Source: Bin55 sp965203735 (GTDB taxonomy: Bacteria > Pseudomonadota > Gammaproteobacteria > Pseudomonadales > Azotimanducaceae). From it: 64,000 bases of DNA. Made by a program: the position numbers and the translations under genes. Positions 35,579 to 44,526 of the stretch are shown in pieces (position 1 is the first letter of the stretch; every line of letters begins with the position of its first letter). Where the stretch lies: the NCBI GenBank assembly GCA_965203735.1, contig OZ241909.1:3609456-3673455 (forward strand), written 5' to 3'. The notes under the pieces were generated by a model. It was not told the origin of the DNA. It saw only the letters and a list, made by a program, of their open reading frames with translations, and searched no databases.

Positions 35579-37807
35579 TCACGCTATACCCAGTGTAGAA
35601 ACGTTGGTGTAGCCCCTAGGTAGCATGCGACCACGATTGGCACGACGACCTTCATACTCTTGAAGCTTTTTGGGTGTCAAGGTCATTGTTCTCTTTCCAG
35701 ACGTAATCTCCACTGAGTCACTTGGACCAATCCCCAAGACGTGAATCAGTTTGTCTGATTCTGCCTGTCCCCGAGTTGACAGCCCAATCAGACCGACTCC
35801 GGTGCCACGTGAGCGAAACGGAACAGACTCGCCATCTACAACGAGTATTCGACCCCGATTTGAAACTAGCACTAAGCGCCCATCTTGAGGAATGGGCGTA
35901 GGTGGCAAGAGCTCACTCCCTTCCTGCAACACCACAACGGTCTTTCCTGCCTTCACTTTTACCGGGTTTTTCGGCAATGCCATTGTGAATCCCTTTCCGA
36001 AGTTGCTAGCAACGATCAACTTTGCATCGGCAGTACATGCAACTCCTACAAATCTCGCTTTAGGAGGAGGAGCCAGTATGCTGGTCAGAGGCTCACCTTG
36101 TCCTCGAGCAGACGGCAAACTGATTACGGGTAAGGAGTAGATCCGTCCCGTGGAGTCGAACAAGACGCATTGGTCGTTGGTCCTAGCTCGAACCTTGCAA
36201 AGGAATCCATCGCCCTCTCGATAGCTCAACGAGAACGGGTCGATTTCATGTCCCTTAGCTGACCTTATCCAACCCTTTTGTGAAAGCACAATCGTGACGG
36301 GTTCGTTAGGTACCAATTCATTTGCAGTGAAGGCAGACGCCTCGATTGCCTGTTCTTTGATGACTGTACGCCGCGGATCCCCATACTCCTCAACGATCGA
36401 TTCAAGCTCCTTCCGGATCAACGTATTCATTCGCTGGTTTGAATTGAGGATCTTGGTGAGTTCGTCTCGCTCTTCAAGCAATGTATCTCGTTCGGTCTCA
36501 AGTTTCTCGTGTTCGAGTCGAGTTAGCTGACGCACACGAAGATCCAAGATGGAGGTCGCTTGCAGATCCGTTAGCTCAAAGCGACTCATGAGTTTTGACT
36601 TTGGATCGTCTTCCTCACGCACTACCTTGATGACTTCATCGATATTTAGGTGTGCAATGAGCAATCCTTCGATTATCTCCAGTCGACGTACTATCTGTCC
36701 GACTCGATGCTCCGTCCGACGACGAACCGTTAGTTTTCGAAAACGCAACCACTGATTCAGCATCTCCGCAAGAGACATGACCTTGGGACGACGATCTAGC
36801 CCAATCACGTTGAAATTGATTCGGTAGCTCTTCTCAAGGTCGGTCGTGGCGAACAAGTGACTCATCAGGCGATCGACATCCACTCGGGAAGAACGTGGAA
36901 CCAAGACTAGCCTGATGGGGTTCTCATGGTCTGATTCGTCGCGCAAATCCACCAACATCGGGAGTTTCTTTGCGGTCATCTGTTGCGCGATTTGTTCGAG
37001 GACTCGTGACGGTGAACTCTGAAACGGTAGTTCGGAGACGACAATATCGCCGTTCTCTCGCTCATAGCGTGCTCTGCACCGAATGACTCCGCGTCCACTC
37101 TTGTATGCGCTAAGAATCTCCTCTGTTGATGAAGTGATCTCTCCGCCCGTGGGAAAGTCGGGTCCCATAACGATAGACATCAAGTCTTCGATTGTTGTGC
37201 GTGGCGCTCGCAGCAACTGGATGCAAGCTTGAGCAATTTCGCCCAAGTTGTGCGGTAGAACATCCGTGGCCATGCCTACCGCGATACCTGTACTCCCATT
37301 AAGTAACAGGAAGGGCACCTTGGCCGGCAGGAATACGGGTTCCGTCAATGTCGCATCAAAATTTGGTACGAAGTCGACGGTACCTTGCCCAAGCTCGGCG
37401 TAGAGCAACGAAGCTTCTCGAGTTAATCGCGCTTCGGTGTAGCGTTGCGCAGCGAAGGACTTCGGTTCGTCGGGAGCTCCCCAATTTCCCTGACCATCAA
37501 CCAAGGGGTACCGGAAAGAAAACGGCTGGGCCATTAGCACCATGGATTCGTAGGATGCAGCTTCCCCATGAGGGTGGAACTTGCCGATCACATCTCCAAC
37601 TGTTCGAGCGGATTTTGCGTGTTTTGCTTGATGCGTGATGCCCAATTGCTGCATCGCGTAGATGATTCGGCGCTGAACTGGTTTGAGTCCGTCTCCAACG
37701 AACGGTAAAGCCCGATCGTTTATGACGTACATTGAGTAGTCGAGGTACGCCCTTTCGGTATATTCGTCGAGAGCAATAGCCTCGTCGTCGAAAAGATCTA
37801 GTCCCAC
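35579..37807 (-). CDS. parC: DNA topoisomerase IV subunit A
   Basis: ParC is the DNA-cleaving subunit of topoisomerase IV, which decatenates daughter chromosomes. The 742-residue protein has the winged-helix region with the quinolone-determining segment near HPHGEAASYESMV and the catalytic tyrosine in AAQRYTEARLT near residue 120, a coiled coil around 370-480, and a beta-pinwheel C-terminal domain with GyrA-like repeats (RSAKGHEIDPF). The ParC-like C-terminus lacks a canonical GyrA box. It follows parE by one base on the same strand. Ends in TGA. Confidence 0.96.
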   Translation of the reverse strand: MGLDLFDDEAIALDEYTERAYLDYSMYVINDRALPFVGDGLKPVQRRIIYAMQQLGITHQAKHAKSARTVGDVIGKFHPHGEAASYESMVLMAQPFSFRYPLVDGQGNWGAPDEPKSFAAQRYTEARLTREASLLYAELGQGTVDFVPNFDATLTEPVFLPAKVPFLLLNGSTGIAVGMATDVLPHNLGEIAQACIQLLRAPRTTIEDLMSIVMGPDFPTGGEITSSTEEILSAYKSGRGVIRCRARYERENGDIVVSELPFQSSPSRVLEQIAQQMTAKKLPMLVDLRDESDHENPIRLVLVPRSSRVDVDRLMSHLFATTDLEKSYRINFNVIGLDRRPKVMSLAEMLNQWLRFRKLTVRRRTEHRVGQIVRRLEIIEGLLIAHLNIDEVIKVVREEDDPKSKLMSRFELTDLQATSILDLRVRQLTRLEHEKLETERDTLLEERDELTKILNSNQRMNTLIRKELESIVEEYGDPRRTVIKEQAIEASAFTANELVPNEPVTIVLSQKGWIRSAKGHEIDPFSLSYREGDGFLCKVRARTNDQCVLFDSTGRIYSLPVISLPSARGQGEPLTSILAPPPKARFVGVACTADAKLIVASNFGKGFTMALPKNPVKVKAGKTVVVLQEGSELLPPTPIPQDGRLVLVSNRGRILVVDGESVPFRSRGTGVGLIGLSTRGQAESDKLIHVLGIGPSDSVEITSGKRTMTLTPKKLQEYEGRRANRGRMLPRGYTNVSTLGIA

Positions 37808-37808
37808 T

Positions 37809-39794
37809 CTAGGTTCCGTTTACAAGATTGGCCGACAGCGTTGAGTTCTCTGATTCCGCACCAGATACGTTCTTGAGGATTTCGGCCTGATCTCCTTTGA
37901 CTTCTAACCAATGTCTTCGATCTGCAGCGCGTTTCTTTGCAAGCATCATGTCCATGACGTTGTGCGTTCTGTCCTGTCCGCGAATGAAGAGGCGAACAAG
38001 CTTTCGTGTCGCAGGAGCCATCGTCGTTTCGCGCAACTGCAACGGATCCATCTCACCGAGGCCCTTGAATCTCTGGACCATAGGCGTTGCCCTCGAGTTT
38101 TCCGCAACCAAACGATCTAGTACGCCCTGCCTCTCTGCGTCATCGATAGCGTAGTAGACCTTCTTACCAACGTCTATTCGATACAGCGGAGGCATGGCCA
38201 CATACACGAACCCCGCATCGACTAGATCAGGAAAGTGTCGAAGAAATAGTGCACACAGGAGCGTCGCAATGTGTGCGCCATCGGAGTCCGCATCGGCCAA
38301 GATGCATATCTTGTGGTAGCGTAAATTGCTAAGGTCTGGGCTTCCCGGTTCAACGGCAATCGCGTGTGCAATGTCCATGACTGTCTGCGATGCCAAAACG
38401 GATCCCGTATCAACTTCCCAAGTATTAAGGATCTTTCCTCTAAGCGGTAGTACGGCCTGAAAGTCACGATCTCTTGCTTGCTTTGCGGAGCCTCCCGCGG
38501 AGTCTCCTTCCACCAGAAAGAGTTCGGATCGTTCCGCCTCCTGCGAAGTACAGTCAGCTAGTTTCCCAGGCAGAGCCGGACCGGATACCAAAGTTTTCCG
38601 CTTGACTTTCTTGCTAGCCTGCAAACGCCTTTGAGCGGAGTCAATTGCAAATTCCGCGATGACTTCGCCTTCGTGAGGATGCTCGTTGAGCCACAAACTG
38701 AACGCTGCCTTGGCTACTCCCCCTATAAATGGAGTTGCCTCTCGAGAAGACAGCCTTTCCTTAGTCTGTCCACTGAACTGAGGGTCCTCTAGTTTGGCCG
38801 ACAAAATGAATGAACATTTTTCAAGCACGTCGTCCGCTGTGAGCTTGACCCCACGCGGAAGCAACTTTCTGAAGTCGCAGAATTCTCGCATGGCGTCTGT
38901 AAGTCCGGCTCGAAGCCCATTGATGTGCGTTCCTCCTTGTGGAGTCGGAATGAGGTTTACATAACTCTCAATCGTTTGCTCATCTGGTTCTCGAGTCCAT
39001 GTTGCCGCCCATTCAACTGACTCGTGCTCGCCTGAGGCTTGGTGCCGGAAGGGCTCGAAGGGTGTTCGTTCACCCTTGATGTTCTCGGAGAGGTAGCCAG
39101 CTAAGCCATTCTCGTAGATCCAGCTCTCCTCCTGTTTCTTTCCGTCGCCATCAAACATGACCAGATTCATTCTCAAGCCACTACAAAGAATGGACTTGGC
39201 ACGCAATACATGACGCAGGCGAGACACAGACACTTGTCCGGAATCGAAAAAACTCGCATCGGGCAAAAAAGTTATCGTTGTACCCGTTGTCTTCTTGCCA
39301 ACTGAAGATGTGATCGCAAGTGGGCCTTGGCTGATACCGTTCTCGAATCGCTGAAAGTAAACGTTGCCGTTCTGACGCACTTCTACCTCAAGCCAGAGTG
39401 AGAGCGCATTGACGACCGATACACCGACGCCGTGCAACCCGCCGGCAAAACGGTACGACTCACTGTCAAACTTCGCACCAGCATGCAGAGTGGTCATGAT
39501 GAGTTCAACACCACAGATCTTGTGAACAGGATGAACGTCCACGGGCATTCCACGTCCTTGATCGGAAACAGATATCGTTCCGTCAGGCTGCAACTCGACA
39601 TCAATCTGAGAGCCAAAACCCTCCAACACTTCGTCGACACTGTTATCCACGACTTCTTGAATCAAGTGATTGGGCCGCGTTAGGTCGGTGTACATCCCCG
39701 GTCGCCGCCGAACAGGATCCAAACCCTCCAGCACGACTATAGATTCGGTTGTGTATTTCTTCTTCAATGTCTCGTCCTCAAGATCCAAGCTCAT
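37809..39794 (-). CDS. parE: DNA topoisomerase IV subunit B
   Basis: The ATPase subunit of topoisomerase IV. GHKL ATPase motifs are seen at EVVDNSVDE, SDQGRGMPVD and GGLHGVGVSVVN, and the TOPRIM domain at LVEGDSAGGSAK and DADSDGAHI. I start at ATG 39794 (MSLDLEDETLKK), which gives a four-base ATGA overlap with the cpdA stop, in preference to GTG at 39806. The order cpdA-parE-parC matches many gammaproteobacteria. Ends in TAG one base before parC. Confidence 0.96.
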   Translation of the reverse strand: MSLDLEDETLKKKYTTESIVVLEGLDPVRRRPGMYTDLTRPNHLIQEVVDNSVDEVLEGFGSQIDVELQPDGTISVSDQGRGMPVDVHPVHKICGVELIMTTLHAGAKFDSESYRFAGGLHGVGVSVVNALSLWLEVEVRQNGNVYFQRFENGISQGPLAITSSVGKKTTGTTITFLPDASFFDSGQVSVSRLRHVLRAKSILCSGLRMNLVMFDGDGKKQEESWIYENGLAGYLSENIKGERTPFEPFRHQASGEHESVEWAATWTREPDEQTIESYVNLIPTPQGGTHINGLRAGLTDAMREFCDFRKLLPRGVKLTADDVLEKCSFILSAKLEDPQFSGQTKERLSSREATPFIGGVAKAAFSLWLNEHPHEGEVIAEFAIDSAQRRLQASKKVKRKTLVSGPALPGKLADCTSQEAERSELFLVEGDSAGGSAKQARDRDFQAVLPLRGKILNTWEVDTGSVLASQTVMDIAHAIAVEPGSPDLSNLRYHKICILADADSDGAHIATLLCALFLRHFPDLVDAGFVYVAMPPLYRIDVGKKVYYAIDDAERQGVLDRLVAENSRATPMVQRFKGLGEMDPLQLRETTMAPATRKLVRLFIRGQDRTHNVMDMMLAKKRAADRRHWLEVKGDQAEILKNVSGAESENSTLSANLVNGT

Positions 39795-40522
39795 TGGAGC
39801 CTGCACACTTCCGTGTGAATAGTTCCGTCGTCATGCAACTCGAGCCATCTCCAACCCGGCGGAGAGTCGTCGAATCCGAAAGAATCGGAGTCTGGAGCGA
39901 ATTGCCAGCACGTAGAAGGAGTTGCCAAGTATCGAATTCCATTGTGAATTCGGTCGTACTCCTGGTGAATGTGTCCGCACAGGTATGCTCTCGAAGCAGG
40001 ACAGCTCTCGAGTAACCCGACGACGGCTTCTCCATTTACCACGCGATGAGCATCGAGCCACGCACACCCAATGTCGGTTAGAGGGTGATGCCCCACAACC
40101 AACAAGTGGTCGTGATCCTCTTGGAGCTGCTCAGAGAGAGCATCGAGGTCTTCGGAACTGACATTTCCGGCGACCTCATGATCCACATGCGTATCCAGAG
40201 CGACAATACTCCATGAGTCCATTGCAAGACACTTTCTCGGGAACACCTTTCTCATAGCTTCTCCGATATCGTGGTTGCCGGGAACCGCCAATATTGGTCC
40301 GCCATAGCGCTCTCGCACAAGTTCAGCAAATAGCGAGTACGTCTTCGGAATCGGTTCCTGAGCCAGGTCTCCTGTAGCGAGGACAAGATCCGGAGTACGG
40401 CCGTTCAACGCTATATCTAACACCGACTTTAGTGAACTAGTAGGGTAGATGCCGTTCTTGACTACCGAAGCGTCAGCAAACAAATGCGTATCAGTAATTT
40501 GCAGCAGGAGCAAACTACTCAT
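39791..40522 (-). CDS. cpdA: 3',5'-cyclic-AMP phosphodiesterase CpdA
   Basis: A cytoplasmic class III phosphodiesterase that hydrolyses cAMP. The 243-residue protein has the calcineurin-like metallophosphoesterase ligands in order: QITDTHLF, LATGDLAQ, VPGNHDIG, VVGHHPL and CGHIHQEY. Its stop overlaps the parE start. The neighbourhood DUF1249-cpdA-parE is the usual one in gammaproteobacteria, supporting CpdA over a generic phosphatase. Confidence 0.92.
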   Translation of the reverse strand: MSSLLLLQITDTHLFADASVVKNGIYPTSSLKSVLDIALNGRTPDLVLATGDLAQEPIPKTYSLFAELVRERYGGPILAVPGNHDIGEAMRKVFPRKCLAMDSWSIVALDTHVDHEVAGNVSSEDLDALSEQLQEDHDHLLVVGHHPLTDIGCAWLDAHRVVNGEAVVGLLESCPASRAYLCGHIHQEYDRIHNGIRYLATPSTCWQFAPDSDSFGFDDSPPGWRWLELHDDGTIHTEVCRLQ

Positions 40523-40573
40523 GATGTCCTTTTGAGTCCGATGCCGAATCCATGGCTCGTGGTTATATTCCGT

Positions 40574-41062
40574 TCAGTTGATGAACGGCAGTTCTTTCTT
40601 GTCTTGCTTGGATCGCGAGGTGCGACCTCTCTTGAGACAAAGAGTCAAGAGTTCTCCTAAGAGGCGATTGACTTGCGCCTTCTCGTCCGGAGCACGCATT
40701 TTGTCCTTGGGATACACCAATTTCTCGGCGAACTGCCGTTGTCCCTGAAAGCTTATTACCTCGGCGCATTGCACGTCATGATATGCCCTTACGACGAGCA
40801 TTAGGTCTCGTATACCTGCTGGCATTTGTTGGGCAATTGTGATCGTCGTGGTGTAGCGGGAACTTTCAGATATGGCGAACCGAATCGTTTCGCTAAAGGA
40901 GTTCACGAGCACCGACACGTCACGAAACTCTCCCGTCTTGAGATCTTGCATAAGTCTGCACAGGCGCATGTAGTTCGCGTCGCATTCCGCAAGGTGCGCC
41001 AAGAGGTCAAACCTGTAACGTCTAGGTAACAACGTCTTCTCTGCAAGTTCCTGAATGAACAA
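40574..41062 (-). CDS. DUF1249 (YqiB-like) family protein
   Basis: A 162-residue protein matching the YqiB/DUF1249 family, which in enterics lies between nudF and cpdA. Recognisable segments are CDANYMRLCRLMQDL near the N-terminus and VVRAYHDVQCAEVISFQ in the middle. Function is unknown in the family. It is 51 bases upstream of cpdA on the same strand and probably heads the DUF1249-cpdA-parE-parC operon. nudF is not adjacent. Confidence 0.88.
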   Translation of the reverse strand: MFIQELAEKTLLPRRYRFDLLAHLAECDANYMRLCRLMQDLKTGEFRDVSVLVNSFSETIRFAISESSRYTTTITIAQQMPAGIRDLMLVVRAYHDVQCAEVISFQGQRQFAEKLVYPKDKMRAPDEKAQVNRLLGELLTLCLKRGRTSRSKQDKKELPFIN

Positions 41063-41241
41063 GATTGTATACGCTTCTCATGTACCGAAGGCTAAGTCTT
41101 CGCCTAGTATACCCACCCACTAACACATCGCTTCATTCAGCTTCGAAAGATGGGAATTGACCTGATGAGTCTCGCCATTCCTAGAGTCCCACAAGATTGA
41201 TCATTGTACATAAAGCCAGTATCTTACAGTTCGCAAGAAAA

Positions 41242-42621
41242 CTACAAAGTGTCTCCTTCCTTCTGTCGGTGGGAAGCACCCTTGGTAATCCAACGCACGC
41301 GAAGAATCAGCAATATGGAAGCGCAAGCAAGTCCGACAACGAGACCCCACCAAAATCCGACCACTCCTACGCCATCGAAGGTGAAAGCTCCATACGCAAG
41401 AAATGCACCCAAGGGCATTCCAACGAGCCAATATGAAAGCGTCACAAGACAGAGAGGAACCATTGCATCCTTGAAACCCCTTAACGAACCAATGGCAGTT
41501 ACCTGACTTGCATCGAATAGTTGGAAGACGGCACACATTAACAACAAGAACGATGCCAACTCGAGCACACCCACATCTTCACTGTAGAGCATCACAATGG
41601 AATTGCGGCCCACCAGTAGCACCATAGCAATGCAAACGCCAACGAGAAGAGATATTCCAATGGAGACTGCGACGGTTCGCCGGGCGACGCGAAAATTCGA
41701 AGCCCCAACGGAAGCTCCGACACGAATGGTTGTCGCGAGACTCAGTGCTAGCGGAATCATGAAACCGATGCTTCCGACACTCATCGCAATTTGGTGAGCG
41801 GCAATTGCTTCCACGCCGAGACGACCAATGAACAGCGTCACACACGAGAAGAACGAAACCTCGATGAAGATAGTTCCTCCCATGGGCAGCCCAAGTCGAA
41901 CCAATCGGCTCAAGACTGTGAAATTGGGCCATTCAATTCCGCGAAAGACGCCCGACTTGGAGGCTCTGGTCACTTTGACGGCCACAATTGCACCGAGCAG
42001 TTGCAACCACATGGTGACCGCAGTGGACCAGCCGCAACCGACTCCGCCAAGACCTTCAAATTCCCCGACACCGAAGACAAAGAAGTACGTTAGGGGAATC
42101 TTGAATGTGAAGGCGCAAAGCACAATCACCATCGTGGGTACAGTCAACCCAAGTCCTTCAGTGAGATTCCTCAAGACGAGGTAACCGAGCATCCCATATA
42201 TGCCATAGCTCTGTGCTCGGAGAAACCCGACCGAAATGGGTATGGCTTCAGGATCGACCTCCAGGAACCGATATACGGGCTCCATGTTTTGTAGAACCCA
42301 GAACACAATGGTTCCTAGAACCAGACCCAACATCATCGCTTGTCTAGCTACCGCGCCGGTTTCCGACACTCGTCCCGCTCCGTAGAGTTGAGCGATTGTC
42401 GGAGTGAGCGCAAGTAACGTACCGGTAAGCAACAGCATGGTCGGCCAATAGATGCTTGCACCCAATCCCACGCCGGCCAGATCTACGGCTCCGTATCGAC
42501 CCGCCATGACCACGTCAATTACGGACATTCCCATTTGAGAGACTTGAGCTACCATCAGCGGTGCGGCGAGAACGGACAGGAACTTCGCCTCGCGAAGGTA
42601 GATAAGCACCGAACGCTTCAT
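41242..42621 (-). CDS. MATE family multidrug efflux transporter (NorM-like)
   Basis: A 459-residue inner-membrane protein with 12 predicted helices in two six-helix halves. The N-terminal segment PLMVAQVSQMGMSVIDVVMAG is typical of NorM/MdtK-type cation-coupled MATE exporters. It exports cationic drugs or metabolites by exchange with Na+ or H+. It stands alone. Ends in TAG. Confidence 0.93.
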   Translation of the reverse strand: MKRSVLIYLREAKFLSVLAAPLMVAQVSQMGMSVIDVVMAGRYGAVDLAGVGLGASIYWPTMLLLTGTLLALTPTIAQLYGAGRVSETGAVARQAMMLGLVLGTIVFWVLQNMEPVYRFLEVDPEAIPISVGFLRAQSYGIYGMLGYLVLRNLTEGLGLTVPTMVIVLCAFTFKIPLTYFFVFGVGEFEGLGGVGCGWSTAVTMWLQLLGAIVAVKVTRASKSGVFRGIEWPNFTVLSRLVRLGLPMGGTIFIEVSFFSCVTLFIGRLGVEAIAAHQIAMSVGSIGFMIPLALSLATTIRVGASVGASNFRVARRTVAVSIGISLLVGVCIAMVLLVGRNSIVMLYSEDVGVLELASFLLLMCAVFQLFDASQVTAIGSLRGFKDAMVPLCLVTLSYWLVGMPLGAFLAYGAFTFDGVGVVGFWWGLVVGLACASILLILRVRWITKGASHRQKEGDTL

Positions 42622-42902
42622 TGATCTTGCTCAGAAGTGAGAATCTGAATAGAGGCGCTAAGTGGAGTTCTTAGACCGGTATACAGAAGTTGGAGAATGG
42701 CAGGTCAAAGCCGTCCTCGACCGCGAAGTGGAGTGCTTCAAGACCTCTGTTCTGCCTTGAAGATTCTCATTGATCACAAAACGCCGGCGACGTTTCGAGG
42801 CCATCCTGCTATGCATTCTATAGATCGACCCGAAGAGCGGAGATGGGAGTTTCTAGAGAACGCCTCTACCAAGTATGATTGCGGTCGCGAGGACATGAAA
42901 CG

Positions 42903-43985
42903 ATGACGACATTACTACGTCTCTACAGTGACGAGATCGGATTTCATACTCCGTATCTGGCCATGCTTGCAAAGGACGCGGCAGAGGGATTTGCGGAAGC
43001 CCGTGGGAGGTTCGTCCGAGTTCCTCGTTTCAAGAACGCGAAGCTTGACACGATGACGCTCATCGACGCGCTAGAAGTCAGTGCATTCGAGCATGGGTTC
43101 GACGATTGGCAATCCATGGAATTGAAACTGCGCGACTTGCAGTCAGGGAGGTCTTACGAACGCTCGATCGACTTCTTCCACAAGGTAGAAGGCGGGGATC
43201 TAGATGCGGTAGCTAGTCACTTGGATGCTGAACCAAATTTGGTCAATGCGGTTGCGTCAACTCAGAAGTCTGCACTACATAGCGTTGGTTCGGCCGCGAT
43301 GGCGAGACTTCTGATAGAGCGTGGTGCAGATCCAACCATCGAAACCATGTTGCCCGGAGGCACTGCTCTAGTGCACGCGATCATATGGGGTTGGCCCAAC
43401 GTTGCTAGTGTCATCGGCGAACAAAATCGTTCGCCCAAAAACCTACGTGTCGCCGCGGGTCTAAACGATATCGAAGCGATTAACGCTTTTTTCGATTCCA
43501 CTGGTGCACTAAAGCCATCGGCCAAGGCCCACCGTGCGTATTACCGCCCGAACTACGGCTGGTTTCCGTGGGCGACAGGCGATACCGACCAGGAGGCTTT
43601 GGACGAAGCGCTGATTCTGGCAGCGACCAATGGGCACCTAGAGGCTGCTGAAGCTTTGGTGGTGAGGGGCGCGAGAATCGATGGAAGAGTCTACGAGACC
43701 ACGCCTTTGCTCAGAGCAACATTCCGCAATCGAGTGGAAATGGTCGACTGGCTCCTCGATCGGGGAGCTGACCCCAACGGGACAGGGTGGCTTGGAGGGC
43801 ACGCGAAAGGTGTGACGGCGTTTCATCTCGCAGCCGCCGATGGGTTGCATGAGATCATCGAACGACTGAGAGCATCGGGAGCGGATCCCCGCGCTACAGA
43901 TGATCTCTACAACGGTACTCCTGCGACATGGGCACAATTCCATGGTCACCAACACTTGGCGGACGAACTACAAAAGCTCGTCTAG
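42903..43985 (+). CDS. Ankyrin-repeat protein
   Basis: About 360 residues from the ATG at 42903 (MTTLLRLYSDEIG); an earlier start at 42879 would add eight. The C-terminal two thirds hold ankyrin repeats, clearest at LLIERGADPTIE, ALILAATNGHLEAAEALVVRGARIDG, EMVDWLLDRGADPNG and AFHLAAADGLHEIIERLRASGADP. The N-terminal about 90 residues are a separate helical region. No signal peptide. Ankyrin proteins mediate protein binding; partner and role are unknown. Confidence 0.9.
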   Translation: MTTLLRLYSDEIGFHTPYLAMLAKDAAEGFAEARGRFVRVPRFKNAKLDTMTLIDALEVSAFEHGFDDWQSMELKLRDLQSGRSYERSIDFFHKVEGGDLDAVASHLDAEPNLVNAVASTQKSALHSVGSAAMARLLIERGADPTIETMLPGGTALVHAIIWGWPNVASVIGEQNRSPKNLRVAAGLNDIEAINAFFDSTGALKPSAKAHRAYYRPNYGWFPWATGDTDQEALDEALILAATNGHLEAAEALVVRGARIDGRVYETTPLLRATFRNRVEMVDWLLDRGADPNGTGWLGGHAKGVTAFHLAAADGLHEIIERLRASGADPRATDDLYNGTPATWAQFHGHQHLADELQKLV

Positions 43986-44526
43986 AGCGTCGCGACACAT
44001 CGGTTGAGATCTCGAATTCATTCGCTGGTGCCTCAATCGGACTCATCAAACTTCAGGCAAACCGTAGTTTCGGTCTTGGGAGGCTAGTTAGCTTTGCTCA
44101 ATAAATCAAACTGTCCTCGTCTCAAATGCGTCTCTAGGTGAAACCGGCCCTCATCTGCGAAGGGGTCTCAAGTCAAACACCTACAAGAACAGCGACTCTC
44201 CGATTCTCGTCAAAATATGACCACTCTTAGGTGATTTCGAGGTGGTCATCTCGGGTTGTCCATCTAAAATATGTACGCGCGAATTGGTTGCATTCGTCGA
44301 AGCGGGTAGCCGAGTGTTCACTACCTTAAAATGGTAGGAATATTGGGCCACAAAGAGGCCAAAACGGCTAAAAGGACTCCATCAGACGATGCACAACGTT
44401 TCAATCGTATAGACAAGACATCGCTTTTGTACGGACTGATTGGCTGTGACGGAAACGACAGTTTCGCGCGATCCTTTGCCTGGATGAGCTTAGAAAGTTC
44501 AAGCGTGAGAGTAGGAGAATTATCTA
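43986..44526. other. Intergenic region upstream of katG
   Basis: About 540 bases without a credible gene. It should contain the katG promoter. A small inverted repeat CTACC/GGTAG occurs near 44321-44337. I could not identify a clear OxyR site. Confidence 0.35.

Noticed and set aside
42697..42906. A 69-residue frame whose stop overlaps the ankyrin gene start as ATGA
   Set aside because: The translation looks random and there is no ribosome site; the overlap alone is not enough.
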